From JAAYAY01 sp964429355 (GTDB lineage Bacteria > Planctomycetota > Planctomycetia > Pirellulales > Thermoguttaceae): DNA of 13,754 nt. Every line of letters begins with the position of its first letter. Within the stretch, counting starts at the first letter, position 1. The DNA lies in the NCBI GenBank assembly GCA_964429355.1, contig CAYSCH010000262.1, positions 1 to 13,754 on the forward strand, given 5' to 3'. Made by a program: the position numbers and the translations under genes. Below are positions 7,158-13,754 of the stretch, piece after piece. The notes beneath the pieces are model-generated. The model was not told the DNA's origin, searched no databases, and saw only the letters and a program-made list of their open reading frames with translations.

Positions 7158-8633
7158 ATGATCGAGAAGATCGGTGACCGCGGCGTGACATTTGATGATG
7201 TGCTACTCGAGCCGCGCTGGAGCGACGTGGTTCCGTCGCAAGTAGATGTCAAGACACGTCTTACATCTTCGATCCAGTTGAACATTCCACTTATCAGTTC
7301 CCCGATGGACACGGTCACGGAGAGCCGGATGGCGATCGCCCTAGCCCAGGAGGGGGGGGTAGGGATCATCCACAAGAATCTGTCGATCGAACTCCAGGCC
7401 GATGAGGTGGCCAAGGTAAAGCGGTCGGCCAACGGCATCATCTCGAACCCGGCAACGCTCCCCCCTCATGCCACGCTCCGCCAGGCCCACGAACTGATGG
7501 AGAAATCGCGGGTCTCGGGGATCCCGATCGTCCGGGGAGACGGACGGCTGTGCGGTATCCTCACCCGTCGGGACCTCCGCTTCCAGGAGGATTTCAACCA
7601 GAAGATTGCCGACGTGATGACCCGTGAGAATCTGGTGACGGCAACGGGGACCGTAACGCTTGCGGAAGCTGAGAAGATTTTAATGGAAAAAAAGGTGGAG
7701 AAACTTTTGCTGGTTGACGAAAATTTCTCCCTGACGGGTCTCATCACGATCAAAGACATCGATATGATGCGGAGCTTCCCGAATGCCTGCAAAGATGGGC
7801 AAGGGAGGTTGAGAGTAGGGGCCGCCGTGGGAGTCCACGATTACGAGCGGGCCGAGCGACTCATCGCGCAGGATGTGGATGTTCTGGTGGTCGACAGTGC
7901 CCATGGCCATTCGGCCAACGTGCTGGAAACCGTCAAACGACTGAAGAGAGACTGGAAGATCGACGTAATCGCCGGGAACGTGGCGACCGAGGAAGGATCT
8001 CGGGATTTGATCAAGGCCGGCGCCGACGCCGTGAAGGTTGGAATCGGCCCCGGTTCGATCTGCACAACTCGCGTGGTTTCGGGAGTGGGCATGCCGCAGG
8101 TCACCGCAATCATGCGGGCGGTACGGGCGGCTGCCGATTCGGGCACACCGATCATTGCAGACGGCGGGATCCGTTATTCGGGAGACGTGACCAAGGCGAT
8201 TGCCGCCGGGGCCCATGTGGTCATGATCGGCGGATTGTTTGCGGGGCTGCAAGAGAGCCCTGGCGAGATGATCCTGTACCAGGGACGGACCTACAAGGTT
8301 TACCGCGGTATGGGATCGCTCGGTGCCATGGTCAAAGGTTCGAGCGAACGTTACCGCCAGACGGCGGGCGCCACCTCGGACAAACTGGTTCCAGAAGGAG
8401 TGGAAGGGCGAGTCGCATTCAAGGGGCCCCTGGGCCCGTTCGTGTATCAGCTCGTAGGGGGGCTTCGGGCTGGTATGGGATATTGCGGGACTCGCACCAT
8501 TGAAGAATTGCGCACGGATGCGCGGTTTGTTCAGGTATCGCCAGCAAGTGTGAGGGAGAGTCATCCCCATGATATTGCGATCACGCAGGAAGCCCCCAAC
8601 TACAGCACAGAACACCTGGGCGACGACGAATAG
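7158..8633 (+). CDS. guaB: Inosine-5'-monophosphate dehydrogenase
   Basis: Oxidises IMP to XMP with NAD+, the committed step to GMP. The TIM barrel begins TFDDVLLEP (11-19) with ISSPMDTVTE (46-55). Two CBS domains are inserted at about 95-205 (ending GLITIKDID). The barrel then continues with VDSAHGHS (245-252) and the catalytic loop GIGPGSICTTR with nucleophile Cys302. ADGGIRYSGD, YRGMGSLGAM, the mobile flap with Arg398-Tyr399 (SSERYRQ), EGVEGRVAFKG and GYCGTRTIEEL follow. At 491 residues it is complete. The frame is open to ATG 7101 (510 aa), but ATG 7158 matches family N-termini and has AGGAAGAG upstream. Its last 65 bases overlap the start of the next gene. All key catalytic residues are present. 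Confidence 0.97.
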   Translation: MIEKIGDRGVTFDDVLLEPRWSDVVPSQVDVKTRLTSSIQLNIPLISSPMDTVTESRMAIALAQEGGVGIIHKNLSIELQADEVAKVKRSANGIISNPATLPPHATLRQAHELMEKSRVSGIPIVRGDGRLCGILTRRDLRFQEDFNQKIADVMTRENLVTATGTVTLAEAEKILMEKKVEKLLLVDENFSLTGLITIKDIDMMRSFPNACKDGQGRLRVGAAVGVHDYERAERLIAQDVDVLVVDSAHGHSANVLETVKRLKRDWKIDVIAGNVATEEGSRDLIKAGADAVKVGIGPGSICTTRVVSGVGMPQVTAIMRAVRAAADSGTPIIADGGIRYSGDVTKAIAAGAHVVMIGGLFAGLQESPGEMILYQGRTYKVYRGMGSLGAMVKGSSERYRQTAGATSDKLVPEGVEGRVAFKGPLGPFVYQLVGGLRAGMGYCGTRTIEELRTDARFVQVSPASVRESHPHDIAITQEAPNYSTEHLGDDE

Positions 8634-9663
8634 GTTCCGCCGGTCGTGGCGTGTCTCCGCCGCCCTGGCGGTACTTGCCGCCATGGCGCTAGCCGCCACG
8701 CTTGGCGGTATAGCATCGGCCGAAGATCGTATTTCGGGCGACGATTGCGTTGTCGAGGCAGTTGACTTTGCGACGGATCAGGCTGATTCGGGTGTGGAGC
8801 AGGTCAGCTATACGGTCGATGAATCGGGACATCCCTACAAGTGGATGCCCTACGCACCGAAACAACCGAGGCGGAAAGCCGAGCCATTGCGTGCTGAGGC
8901 CGCCCAGTTCACCACTCCAGCGGTACCAAAAGACGATTCGGCGTTGCCCCATCCGAAGGACGATCCGTTTGGCGATAGTCTCCAGCCGTCGCCGCTGCCG
9001 GCCCTTCCCGATGTGCGGCAACTTCTGGCCGACGACACCGACAAGAAACTGCCGTCTGACAGTCTCTTGACCCCTCCGGTTCTTAACCGCGATTCGGCCC
9101 AACAGCCGTCGACTGCTCCTTCGCCAAACGACCTGGGCGAGGCTCAGGATCTTCCGAGCATCGAAGGCATGATCGCCCAACAACGTGCCGATGGCAAATC
9201 AACCTGCCAGAATCCCGACGAGATTCTTCATCCCATCGAGGAATTGGATCACCTGACGGCGATTCGAGACGCAGGGATCGCCAATCCCAACAATCGCCCA
9301 CCCTCGTGCGACCTGGCTGGAGGCGATTTCCTCCCGCGCCAATGGGCCCCCACCACGTTCATGTGGCAAGCATCGGGATTGTGTCACAAACCCGCCTACT
9401 TTGAAGACGTTCATCTGGAACGCTACGGTCACTCGTGGGGCCCCTACGTTCAACCGCTCATGTCGGGGGCCCACTTCTTCCTCAACATACCGATTCTGCC
9501 TTACAAGATGGGTCTTTACCCGCCCAACGAGTGCATCTACACCTTGGGCTATTACCGCCCGGGGAGTTGTGCTCCCTACATGCTCGACCCACTGCCGCTC
9601 AGTGTCCGAGCCGCGTTGGCCGAGGGTGGTGCGGCGGTCGGAATGGCCTATCTGATTCCTTGA
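8569..9663 (+). CDS. Secreted Cys-containing protein of a planctomycete-type family
   Basis: Function unknown. The 364-residue product has a long basic N-tail (RSRRK...NRFRRSWR), a hydrophobic core at about 31-48 and a likely cleavage after ASA (residues 49-51), so export is predicted. Residues 95-200 are Pro/Asp/Ser-rich and probably disordered. The ordered part is C-terminal: QWAPTTFMWQASGLCHKPAYF (258-278), ERYGHSWGPYVQPLMSGAHFF (284-304), PILPYKMGL (308-316) and ECIYTLGYYRPGSCAPY (321-337). It contains three of the protein's six cysteines (272, 322, 334) and many aromatics. I recall this block from many planctomycete genomes, without a known role. ATG 8569 is the only ATG that includes the signal peptide's basic region. 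It overlaps guaB by 65 bp in another frame, implying coupled expression. Confidence 0.8.
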   Translation: MILRSRRKPPTTAQNTWATTNRFRRSWRVSAALAVLAAMALAATLGGIASAEDRISGDDCVVEAVDFATDQADSGVEQVSYTVDESGHPYKWMPYAPKQPRRKAEPLRAEAAQFTTPAVPKDDSALPHPKDDPFGDSLQPSPLPALPDVRQLLADDTDKKLPSDSLLTPPVLNRDSAQQPSTAPSPNDLGEAQDLPSIEGMIAQQRADGKSTCQNPDEILHPIEELDHLTAIRDAGIANPNNRPPSCDLAGGDFLPRQWAPTTFMWQASGLCHKPAYFEDVHLERYGHSWGPYVQPLMSGAHFFLNIPILPYKMGLYPPNECIYTLGYYRPGSCAPYMLDPLPLSVRAALAEGGAAVGMAYLIP

Positions 9664-9757
9664 CGGAGTCCTCGGGAGGCGGTGACGAATTTGCAGCCGG
9701 GGGGCTTGCACGGGGCATCTCGCGGGCTTGGGGGAAGTACGCGATATGCCTGCTACC

Positions 9758-9798
9758 AGGGCGGGCGTCGAAAGACGTTCCGCCCTTATTTGTTTCTT
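9758..9798 (+). terminator. Intrinsic terminator of the guaB unit
   Basis: GGGCGG (9759-9764) pairs with CCGCCC (9780-9785), extended by an A-T pair at 9758/9786. GCGTC (9765-9769) pairs with GACGT (9774-9778, one wobble) around a GAAA tetraloop, with a single bulged T at 9779. The 3' arm runs straight into TTATTTGTTTCTT (9786-9798). A GC stem, stable tetraloop and T-rich tail make this the clearest terminator in the window, about 95 bp after the stop at 9663. Confidence 0.85.
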
Positions 9799-9832
9799 GT
9801 GCCGCTCTTTCTCACTTTGTCGCCTCCGTGTG

Positions 9833-9861
9833 TTGACACAGCGAAGCTGCGGCTCTATGGT
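9833..9861 (+). promoter_or_regulatory. Sigma70-like promoter of the AAA+/DUF5682 cluster
   Basis: A perfect -35 box TTGACA (9833-9838) is followed after 17 bp by TATGGT (9856-9861, 4/6 match). It lies between the terminator at 9758-9798 and the ATG at 9912, predicting a start near 9868 and a leader of about 44 nt. It marks the cluster as an independent unit, apparently driven by the housekeeping sigma factor. Confidence 0.55.
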
Positions 9862-9911
9862 TACCAGGAAATTCCTCGGCTTCTTCTCACCCGGTGGTTG
9901 CGGGGTAACTC

Positions 9912-10241
9912 ATGGCGGACAAGGACGAGGTGGTCCAACTCATCGAACGGCTTGAGACGGTTACGGAGGAATTGGCCGTCCGAGGTCTGCGAGCCGCCGG
10001 CGCGGGGCAACTATCAACGCTCGCCGTCCTACGCGACGAGTTCCTTCGGATTAATGCGGAACACCTGGCTGGACGGCTCGACACCCTGATGACCGCCATG
10101 CGCAACGACGACCCCGGTTCGGCGGGGGCGCTGCTGGGGCTGCGGTCGAGCCTGCGGTTGTTCGAACGGATGTTGACCCGCGAGGTGATTGGATCGGTTC
10201 TCAAGGGATCGCAGGGTGACTCGGGGGAGGACAGCCCTTGA
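9912..10241 (+). CDS. Small helical protein, first gene of the AAA+/DUF5682 cluster
   Basis: I recognise no named family. The 109-residue product is predicted almost wholly alpha-helical, with heptad-like spacing of Leu/Val/Ile in VVQLIERLETVTEEL and FLRINAEHLAGRLDTLMTA. It has no membrane segment, no cysteine and an acidic tail (GDSGEDSP). Residues about 18-58 align without gaps to the N-terminus of the next protein (EEL..GL..A.......L.V pattern), suggesting a shared fold and possible partnership. ATG 9912 follows a modest GGGG and lies 50 bp after the candidate promoter. Its stop TGA overlaps the TTG start of the next gene, so the two are translationally coupled. By context it is probably an adaptor or regulatory partner of the downstream ATPase. 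Confidence 0.75.
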   Translation: MADKDEVVQLIERLETVTEELAVRGLRAAGAGQLSTLAVLRDEFLRINAEHLAGRLDTLMTAMRNDDPGSAGALLGLRSSLRLFERMLTREVIGSVLKGSQGDSGEDSP

Positions 10242-11358
10242 AGCTCAGCCAGGACGATCGCAGCACGCTCTCCCGCCTTCTCGACGACCTGCCCCGGGCC
10301 GTCGAGGAACTGCTGCTCACGGGCCTGACCACGGCGTCGGAATCGACACGGCAGAAGCTGGACGTGGCCTTCCGGGAAGCCTCCCGGATGCGACTCCTTC
10401 GTCTCGGCTCGGCGCTCCGCGTGGCCAACGAGGAACTGGGGCGATACGTCCGCCACGATGACCAGTTCTCCCAGCGCCGATTGGTTCTGTTTCTGACCCA
10501 AGCCTGGCTGCTCAGCCACGGCCTGGCAAAAGCCCTCCGCGACAACGACGAGCACCAGGTCGATCGGCTGCTGTGGACTCCGGCCGGCAAGCCGTTGAAG
10601 AGAATCGAAGTGGTCGTGCTGGGAGTGGTCAAGCGCGTGGTCCAACGGGCGTTCTGTGCATTCGAATTTCACCTGCGCTCCGTTTCTGCCGTGCCCGAAG
10701 TTCCGGCCGGAACCGCCCTGGTCTGGTCGAGCGTGTTTCCGGTCAAACCGGAGGTAGACATTCCGCCCGAAGGCTTTCTCCATCTGCCCCAGAAACAGGG
10801 ATTCAAGGCCCGCGAGTTCCTCGAGCGAAAGGTGATCGCTATCGAAAACGCAGCCGTGGCGTTCGATGCCCACGGAAACGGGCGGATCAGCCTGATCGAC
10901 CAGAGCCGGTTGACGGTGGGGAAGGCGTTTGACGACTGGGCGCGTTTCCTCCAGTGGGACCCGACCGCAGCGTGCGGGCGGCTCGANNNNNNNNNNACTC
11001 GCCCAGCCCGCTTGACCTGGAGGTCGAGCTTCAGGAGGAGGTCGTGCTCCAGGAATGGGAGGTTGACCGGGGCGAGAATCGCCCGGACGAGGGGCAGTGC
11101 GTCTTTCCGGTTCGTTTCGGCCCGATCGAACTGGAGGCTCCGATCGGGCTGGGTAAGGAAGCGGCGCCGGTCAGGAAGTACCTCGACCAGGCCAGGAAAC
11201 TGCAGGGGCGGCCTCCCCTGTTCGGACTCATGCACTACCACATGTGCCGTTTCGTGTTGCAGCCGCTCTCCGTGATTGGCAAGACCGGCCCCGAGTACAT
11301 CACGATTTCCAACGAGAACGTCGATCGAAAGGCGTTGTTACAGGCACTCAAATTCTAG
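10238..11358 (+). CDS. Cluster protein of unknown function, interrupted by an assembly gap
   Basis: No named family is recognised. It starts at TTG 10238, overlapping the previous stop. The first 249 residues are readable up to the N run. About 1-115 is helical (LLDDLPRAVEELLLTGL...FLTQAWLLSHGLAKAL) and resembles the preceding small protein. About 118-249 is mixed, with likely beta segments (IEVVVLGVVKRV, FCAFEFHLRSV). After the gap the reading continues in another frame for 119 codons (SPSPLDLEVELQEEVVLQEW ... LFGLMHYHMCRFVLQPLSV) to TAG 11356-11358. The two parts read as one gene of roughly 370 residues. Frame restoration requires a true gap length of 2 modulo 3, so the ten N are a placeholder rather than a biological frameshift. 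It ends 9 bp before the ATPase start, and cluster membership suggests a partner of that ATPase. Confidence 0.7.
10987..10996. other. Assembly gap (ten N)
   Basis: Ten consecutive N lie inside the 10238 gene, in GC-rich surroundings. The reading frame that is open before the gap differs from the one open after it. Bridging the two needs 2, 5, 8, 11 ... missing bases, not 10, so the N count is arbitrary. Confidence 0.98.
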
Positions 11359-11367
11359 GACGAATCG

Positions 11368-12555
11368 ATGGCTGAGAAGAGATCGGCAAAACGCCCCGCT
11401 TGCGAGCCCAAGATGGAACCTGCAGACAGGCCGGATGGTGAGGAGCAACTGCGCGAACCAGCGGAGATCCGCTACGGCGCTCAATTGGAAGCTTTGCGTC
11501 AGAACGACCCGACAACGCCCCCCGCGGCATGGCGGCTCTCGCCCCGCTCGGTGCTCAAGTACATCGTCGGATGCGATCCCCTCGACGCCAAGATCGACGG
11601 AAGAACGGTCAAGGTTCCGATTACCCGTAAATTCTTCGGCGACGACGCGCTGGTCGAACGGGCGATCGTGACCCTGGCTTCCGAACGTGCGTTGCTGCTG
11701 GTGGGCGAACCGGGCACCGGCAAGAGCTGGCTCTCGGAGCACCTGGCGGCGGCCGTTTCGGGCAACTCGACCCTGACGATCCAGGGTACGGCCGGCACCA
11801 CCGAGGAACACGTGAAGTATTCGTGGAACATCGCCCGTGTGATCGCCGAGGGCCCCACTCCGGAAAACATGATCCCATCGCCGACGATGATCGCCATGCG
11901 CCGGGGGGGCCTGCTTCGCTTTGAGGAGATCACACGTTGCGTGCCGGACGTGCAGGATTCGCTTGTCTCCATCCTTTCCGACAAGGCGATCTCCGTGCCG
12001 GAACTTCCCGACTCCAACATGGTCTGGGCCCGCCCCGGCTTCAACGTGATCGCCACCGCCAACACGCGGGACCAGGGGGTCAACGAGCTATCGGCGGCGT
12101 TGAAACGCCGGTTCAACTACGTGTACATTCCGATCGTGGGCGACCAGAAGACTGAGATCGATATCGTCCAGTCCCGGTCGGCTGAACTGCTCGAGCGTTA
12201 TCGGCTGCCGGCCCAGATCACGCCCCCCATCATCAAGCTGCTGGCCACCGTGTTTCGTGAGATACGCAGCGGGAAGACGAGCGAAGGGGTCAGTATCAAG
12301 CAACCCTCGACCACGCTCTCGACGGCCGAGGCCATCGGCGTGGCGCTCGACGCCGCATTGTACTCCCAGTTCTTCGGCTCCGGCGCGGTCGGTGCCGCCG
12401 ATGTGGCGCGCAACCTCGTCGGATCGGTCGTCAAGGAGGAGGCGGCCGATCTGGCGATTCTCAAAGAGTATGTCGTCCTCGTGGCCAAGAAACGAGGGGT
12501 CAAGGACAAGGTGTGGAAGGAGTTTCACGACACCATGCTGGAAAACCTGCAATGA
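11368..12555 (+). CDS. MoxR-like AAA+ ATPase
   Basis: A cytoplasmic ATPase of the MoxR-like AAA+ group, whose members usually remodel or activate partner proteins together with a VWA-domain protein. Residues 1-55 are a charged, probably flexible tail. The AAA+ core has Walker A GEPGTGKS (113-120), a Walker B position LLRFEE (182-187) where the usual Asp is Glu, and sensor 1 IATANTRD with Asn232. Candidate Arg-finger residues are Arg247/248 in ALKRRFN. A helical lid continues to residue 395. QGTAGTTEEHVKYSW and PDVQDSLVSILSDKAISVPE are typical insert and pore-side segments. As I recall, close relatives beside DUF5682 genes also carry an EE Walker B. The start is ATG 11368, 9 bp after the previous stop. 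The DUF5682 gene follows after 24 bp, so it sits inside the operon. Confidence 0.9.
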   Translation: MAEKRSAKRPACEPKMEPADRPDGEEQLREPAEIRYGAQLEALRQNDPTTPPAAWRLSPRSVLKYIVGCDPLDAKIDGRTVKVPITRKFFGDDALVERAIVTLASERALLLVGEPGTGKSWLSEHLAAAVSGNSTLTIQGTAGTTEEHVKYSWNIARVIAEGPTPENMIPSPTMIAMRRGGLLRFEEITRCVPDVQDSLVSILSDKAISVPELPDSNMVWARPGFNVIATANTRDQGVNELSAALKRRFNYVYIPIVGDQKTEIDIVQSRSAELLERYRLPAQITPPIIKLLATVFREIRSGKTSEGVSIKQPSTTLSTAEAIGVALDAALYSQFFGSGAVGAADVARNLVGSVVKEEAADLAILKEYVVLVAKKRGVKDKVWKEFHDTMLENLQ

Positions 12556-12579
12556 TGGACGCTCAGGCGAAGACGGCTC

Positions 12580-13754
12580 ATGGCGAAAAAACTCGCAACA
12601 AAACCTGACGGCGAAGATCCCCTGCAGACCGTCTCCCGGCAGATCGATCTGGATGCCGACGCCGTCCGCGATCGGGCTGCTGCCGTTCTCGCCGATGCGC
12701 TGTACTGGTTTCCGGTGCGCCACCATTCGCCGACCGTGGCCCGGCACCTGCAGACGGTCATCCGGCAGCGGCGGCCCGAACTGATCCTGCTGGAAGGGCC
12801 GGCCGATGCCACGGAGCTGGTCCCCCACATCGTCGATTCGAGGACCCGGCCGCCACTGGCCATCTACTCCTCCTACCGCGACGACGACAACGTGCTGGGG
12901 CTGGCAGGGATGGCCAGCCCGGCCGAAGACATCCCCGCCCGATTCGCCTGCTGGTATCCGCTGGTGGATTATTCGCCCGAGTATGTGGCGATGCGAGCCG
13001 CCAAACAGATTGGCGCGGAAGTGGTTTTCATCGATCTTCCCCATCATGCGCTGATCGAGCCCAGGCGGCCCGACGCCTGCGAGGAGGCCGGGTCGGAGGG
13101 GGAAGACGAGGCCTCGGCCGCAACATGCCCCGAAGACACGAAGGAGAAGCCCGACCGTAACGTGATCGAGCTCCAGTCCGATCAGCTTCTCGTGGAGAGC
13201 GGCTTCTACAAGGCCCTGGCGGCAGTGGCCGGCTATCGGAGCTGGGAAGAGGCCTGGGACACGCTGTTCGAATCGGCAGCCCCCGAAGACACCGAGGCTT
13301 TCCGCCGCGAGATGGCCACCTTCTGTGCCGCCGCACGGGCGACGGCCACCCCCGAGCGGATCGCTACCGACGGCACCTTGCCCCGCGAGCGGTTCATGTG
13401 GCAGACGATCCAAGAGGCGATGCGGAGCAAGGGGATCGGGCCCGACAAGGCGATGGTGGTTTGCGGCGGCTTTCACCTGTTTCTGGATCGCAACGACGCG
13501 ACTCCGCCCCCCGCGCCACCTGGCGGCACGGTCTACACGACGCTCATGCCGTACTCGTTCTTCCGCATCTCCGAACTGTCGGGCTACGCCGCGGGAAACC
13601 GGGCACCCCAGTTCTACCAGACATTCTGGGAATTGGCCGAACAGGGACGCAGCCAGGACCTGCTGGCCGAACACGTCGTTGCCACCCTGGGCCGGGCAAG
13701 ACGGGAGGGGGAAAACGTCTCCTCGGCCGACGCCATCTCGGTGAGCCAGCATGC
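12580..13754 (+). CDS. DUF5682-type protein, 3' end beyond the window
   Basis: The frame is open from ATG 12580 to the window edge: 391 codons visible, no stop. Family-like motifs are WFPVRHHSP (43-51), LILLEGPAD (68-76), EVVFIDLPHH (147-156), RFMWQTIQEAM (271-281), AMVVCGGFH (291-299) and MPYSFFRISELSGY (323-336). The VRHHSP...EGP...VVCGGFH layout recalls the ChaN/TraB/EreA-like hydrolase superfamily, so the histidines and glutamate may be a metal or catalytic site. That link is inference. An acidic, low-complexity stretch (about 165-193: EEAGSEGEDEASA and onward) is inserted after the FIDLP strand and is probably a flexible loop. No signal peptide is seen, so the protein should be cytoplasmic. 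It follows the ATPase by 24 bp. Two out-of-frame ATGs at 12552 and 12555 lead only to a short ORF. The remainder and probably a VWA gene should follow. Confidence 0.85.
   Translation, partial: MAKKLATKPDGEDPLQTVSRQIDLDADAVRDRAAAVLADALYWFPVRHHSPTVARHLQTVIRQRRPELILLEGPADATELVPHIVDSRTRPPLAIYSSYRDDDNVLGLAGMASPAEDIPARFACWYPLVDYSPEYVAMRAAKQIGAEVVFIDLPHHALIEPRRPDACEEAGSEGEDEASAATCPEDTKEKPDRNVIELQSDQLLVESGFYKALAAVAGYRSWEEAWDTLFESAAPEDTEAFRREMATFCAAARATATPERIATDGTLPRERFMWQTIQEAMRSKGIGPDKAMVVCGGFHLFLDRNDATPPPAPPGGTVYTTLMPYSFFRISELSGYAAGNRAPQFYQTFWELAEQGRSQDLLAEHVVATLGRARREGENVSSADAISVSQH

Noticed and set aside
7680..8699. 339-codon minus-strand open frame opposite guaB, plus similar ones at 2215-3099 and 9887-10873
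   Set aside because: All lie opposite confidently identified or coherent plus-strand genes and show no motif or ribosome site of their own.
9682..10089. 135-codon plus-strand ORF after the secreted-protein gene
   Set aside because: It spans the intrinsic terminator and the promoter, then overlaps the 109-aa gene in another frame.
12088..13752. 554-codon open frame on the minus strand opposite the ATPase and DUF5682 genes
   Set aside because: It is the antisense shadow of two well-supported plus-strand genes with family motifs. High GC removes stops in the opposite frame. Its translation has no recognisable domain.

Overview
The window is a GC-rich bacterial chromosome fragment carrying mostly housekeeping genes, with an unusual ATPase gene cluster at its right end. 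I place it, by inference, in the Planctomycetes (Pirellulales-like). Two proteins look like families I associate with that phylum: the secreted Cys-containing protein at 8569-9663 and the small anchored protein at 5359-5895. The first gene has a charged-linker/QFSL membrane segment of the kind common there, and starts are a mix of SD-led and SD-poor. No rRNA, tRNA, CRISPR array or insertion sequence is visible. A run of ten N marks a scaffold gap at 10987-10996, so this is a draft assembly.

Layout. (1) 90-956: multi-pass membrane protein of unknown function, followed by two inverted repeats. (2) 1333-3531: glgX, glycogen/starch debranching enzyme. (3) 3532-3773: gene-free convergent gap packed with stem-loops. 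(4) 3774-4955 (minus): Gfo/Idh/MocA NAD(P)-dependent oxidoreductase, with a good minus-strand sigma70-like promoter at 5095-5123. (5) 5359-6979 (plus): a probable operon of a membrane-anchored unknown protein, thiS and thiG (thiazole half of thiamine). A tiny ORF with the strongest Shine-Dalgarno of the window lies just upstream. (6) 7158-9663: guaB (IMP dehydrogenase) with its own candidate promoter. It overlaps the gene of a secreted planctomycete-type protein, and the unit closes with a textbook intrinsic terminator at 9758-9798.

(7) 9833 to the right edge is a new transcription unit. A near-consensus promoter (TTGACA, 17 bp, TATGGT) precedes a 109-residue helical protein. Next come a roughly 370-residue protein (interrupted by the N gap), a MoxR-like AAA+ ATPase with a variant Walker B, and a DUF5682-type protein cut off by the window edge. 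The 109-residue protein and the N-terminus of the next protein appear to be related helical modules. Such ATPase/DUF5682 clusters usually continue with a von Willebrand A (VWA) protein, which would lie beyond the window. The likely role is a MoxR-type chaperone/remodelling or conflict-type system with unknown substrate. This is the most interesting part of the window.

The units are otherwise metabolically independent: glycogen breakdown, sugar-type redox chemistry, thiamine and GMP synthesis.
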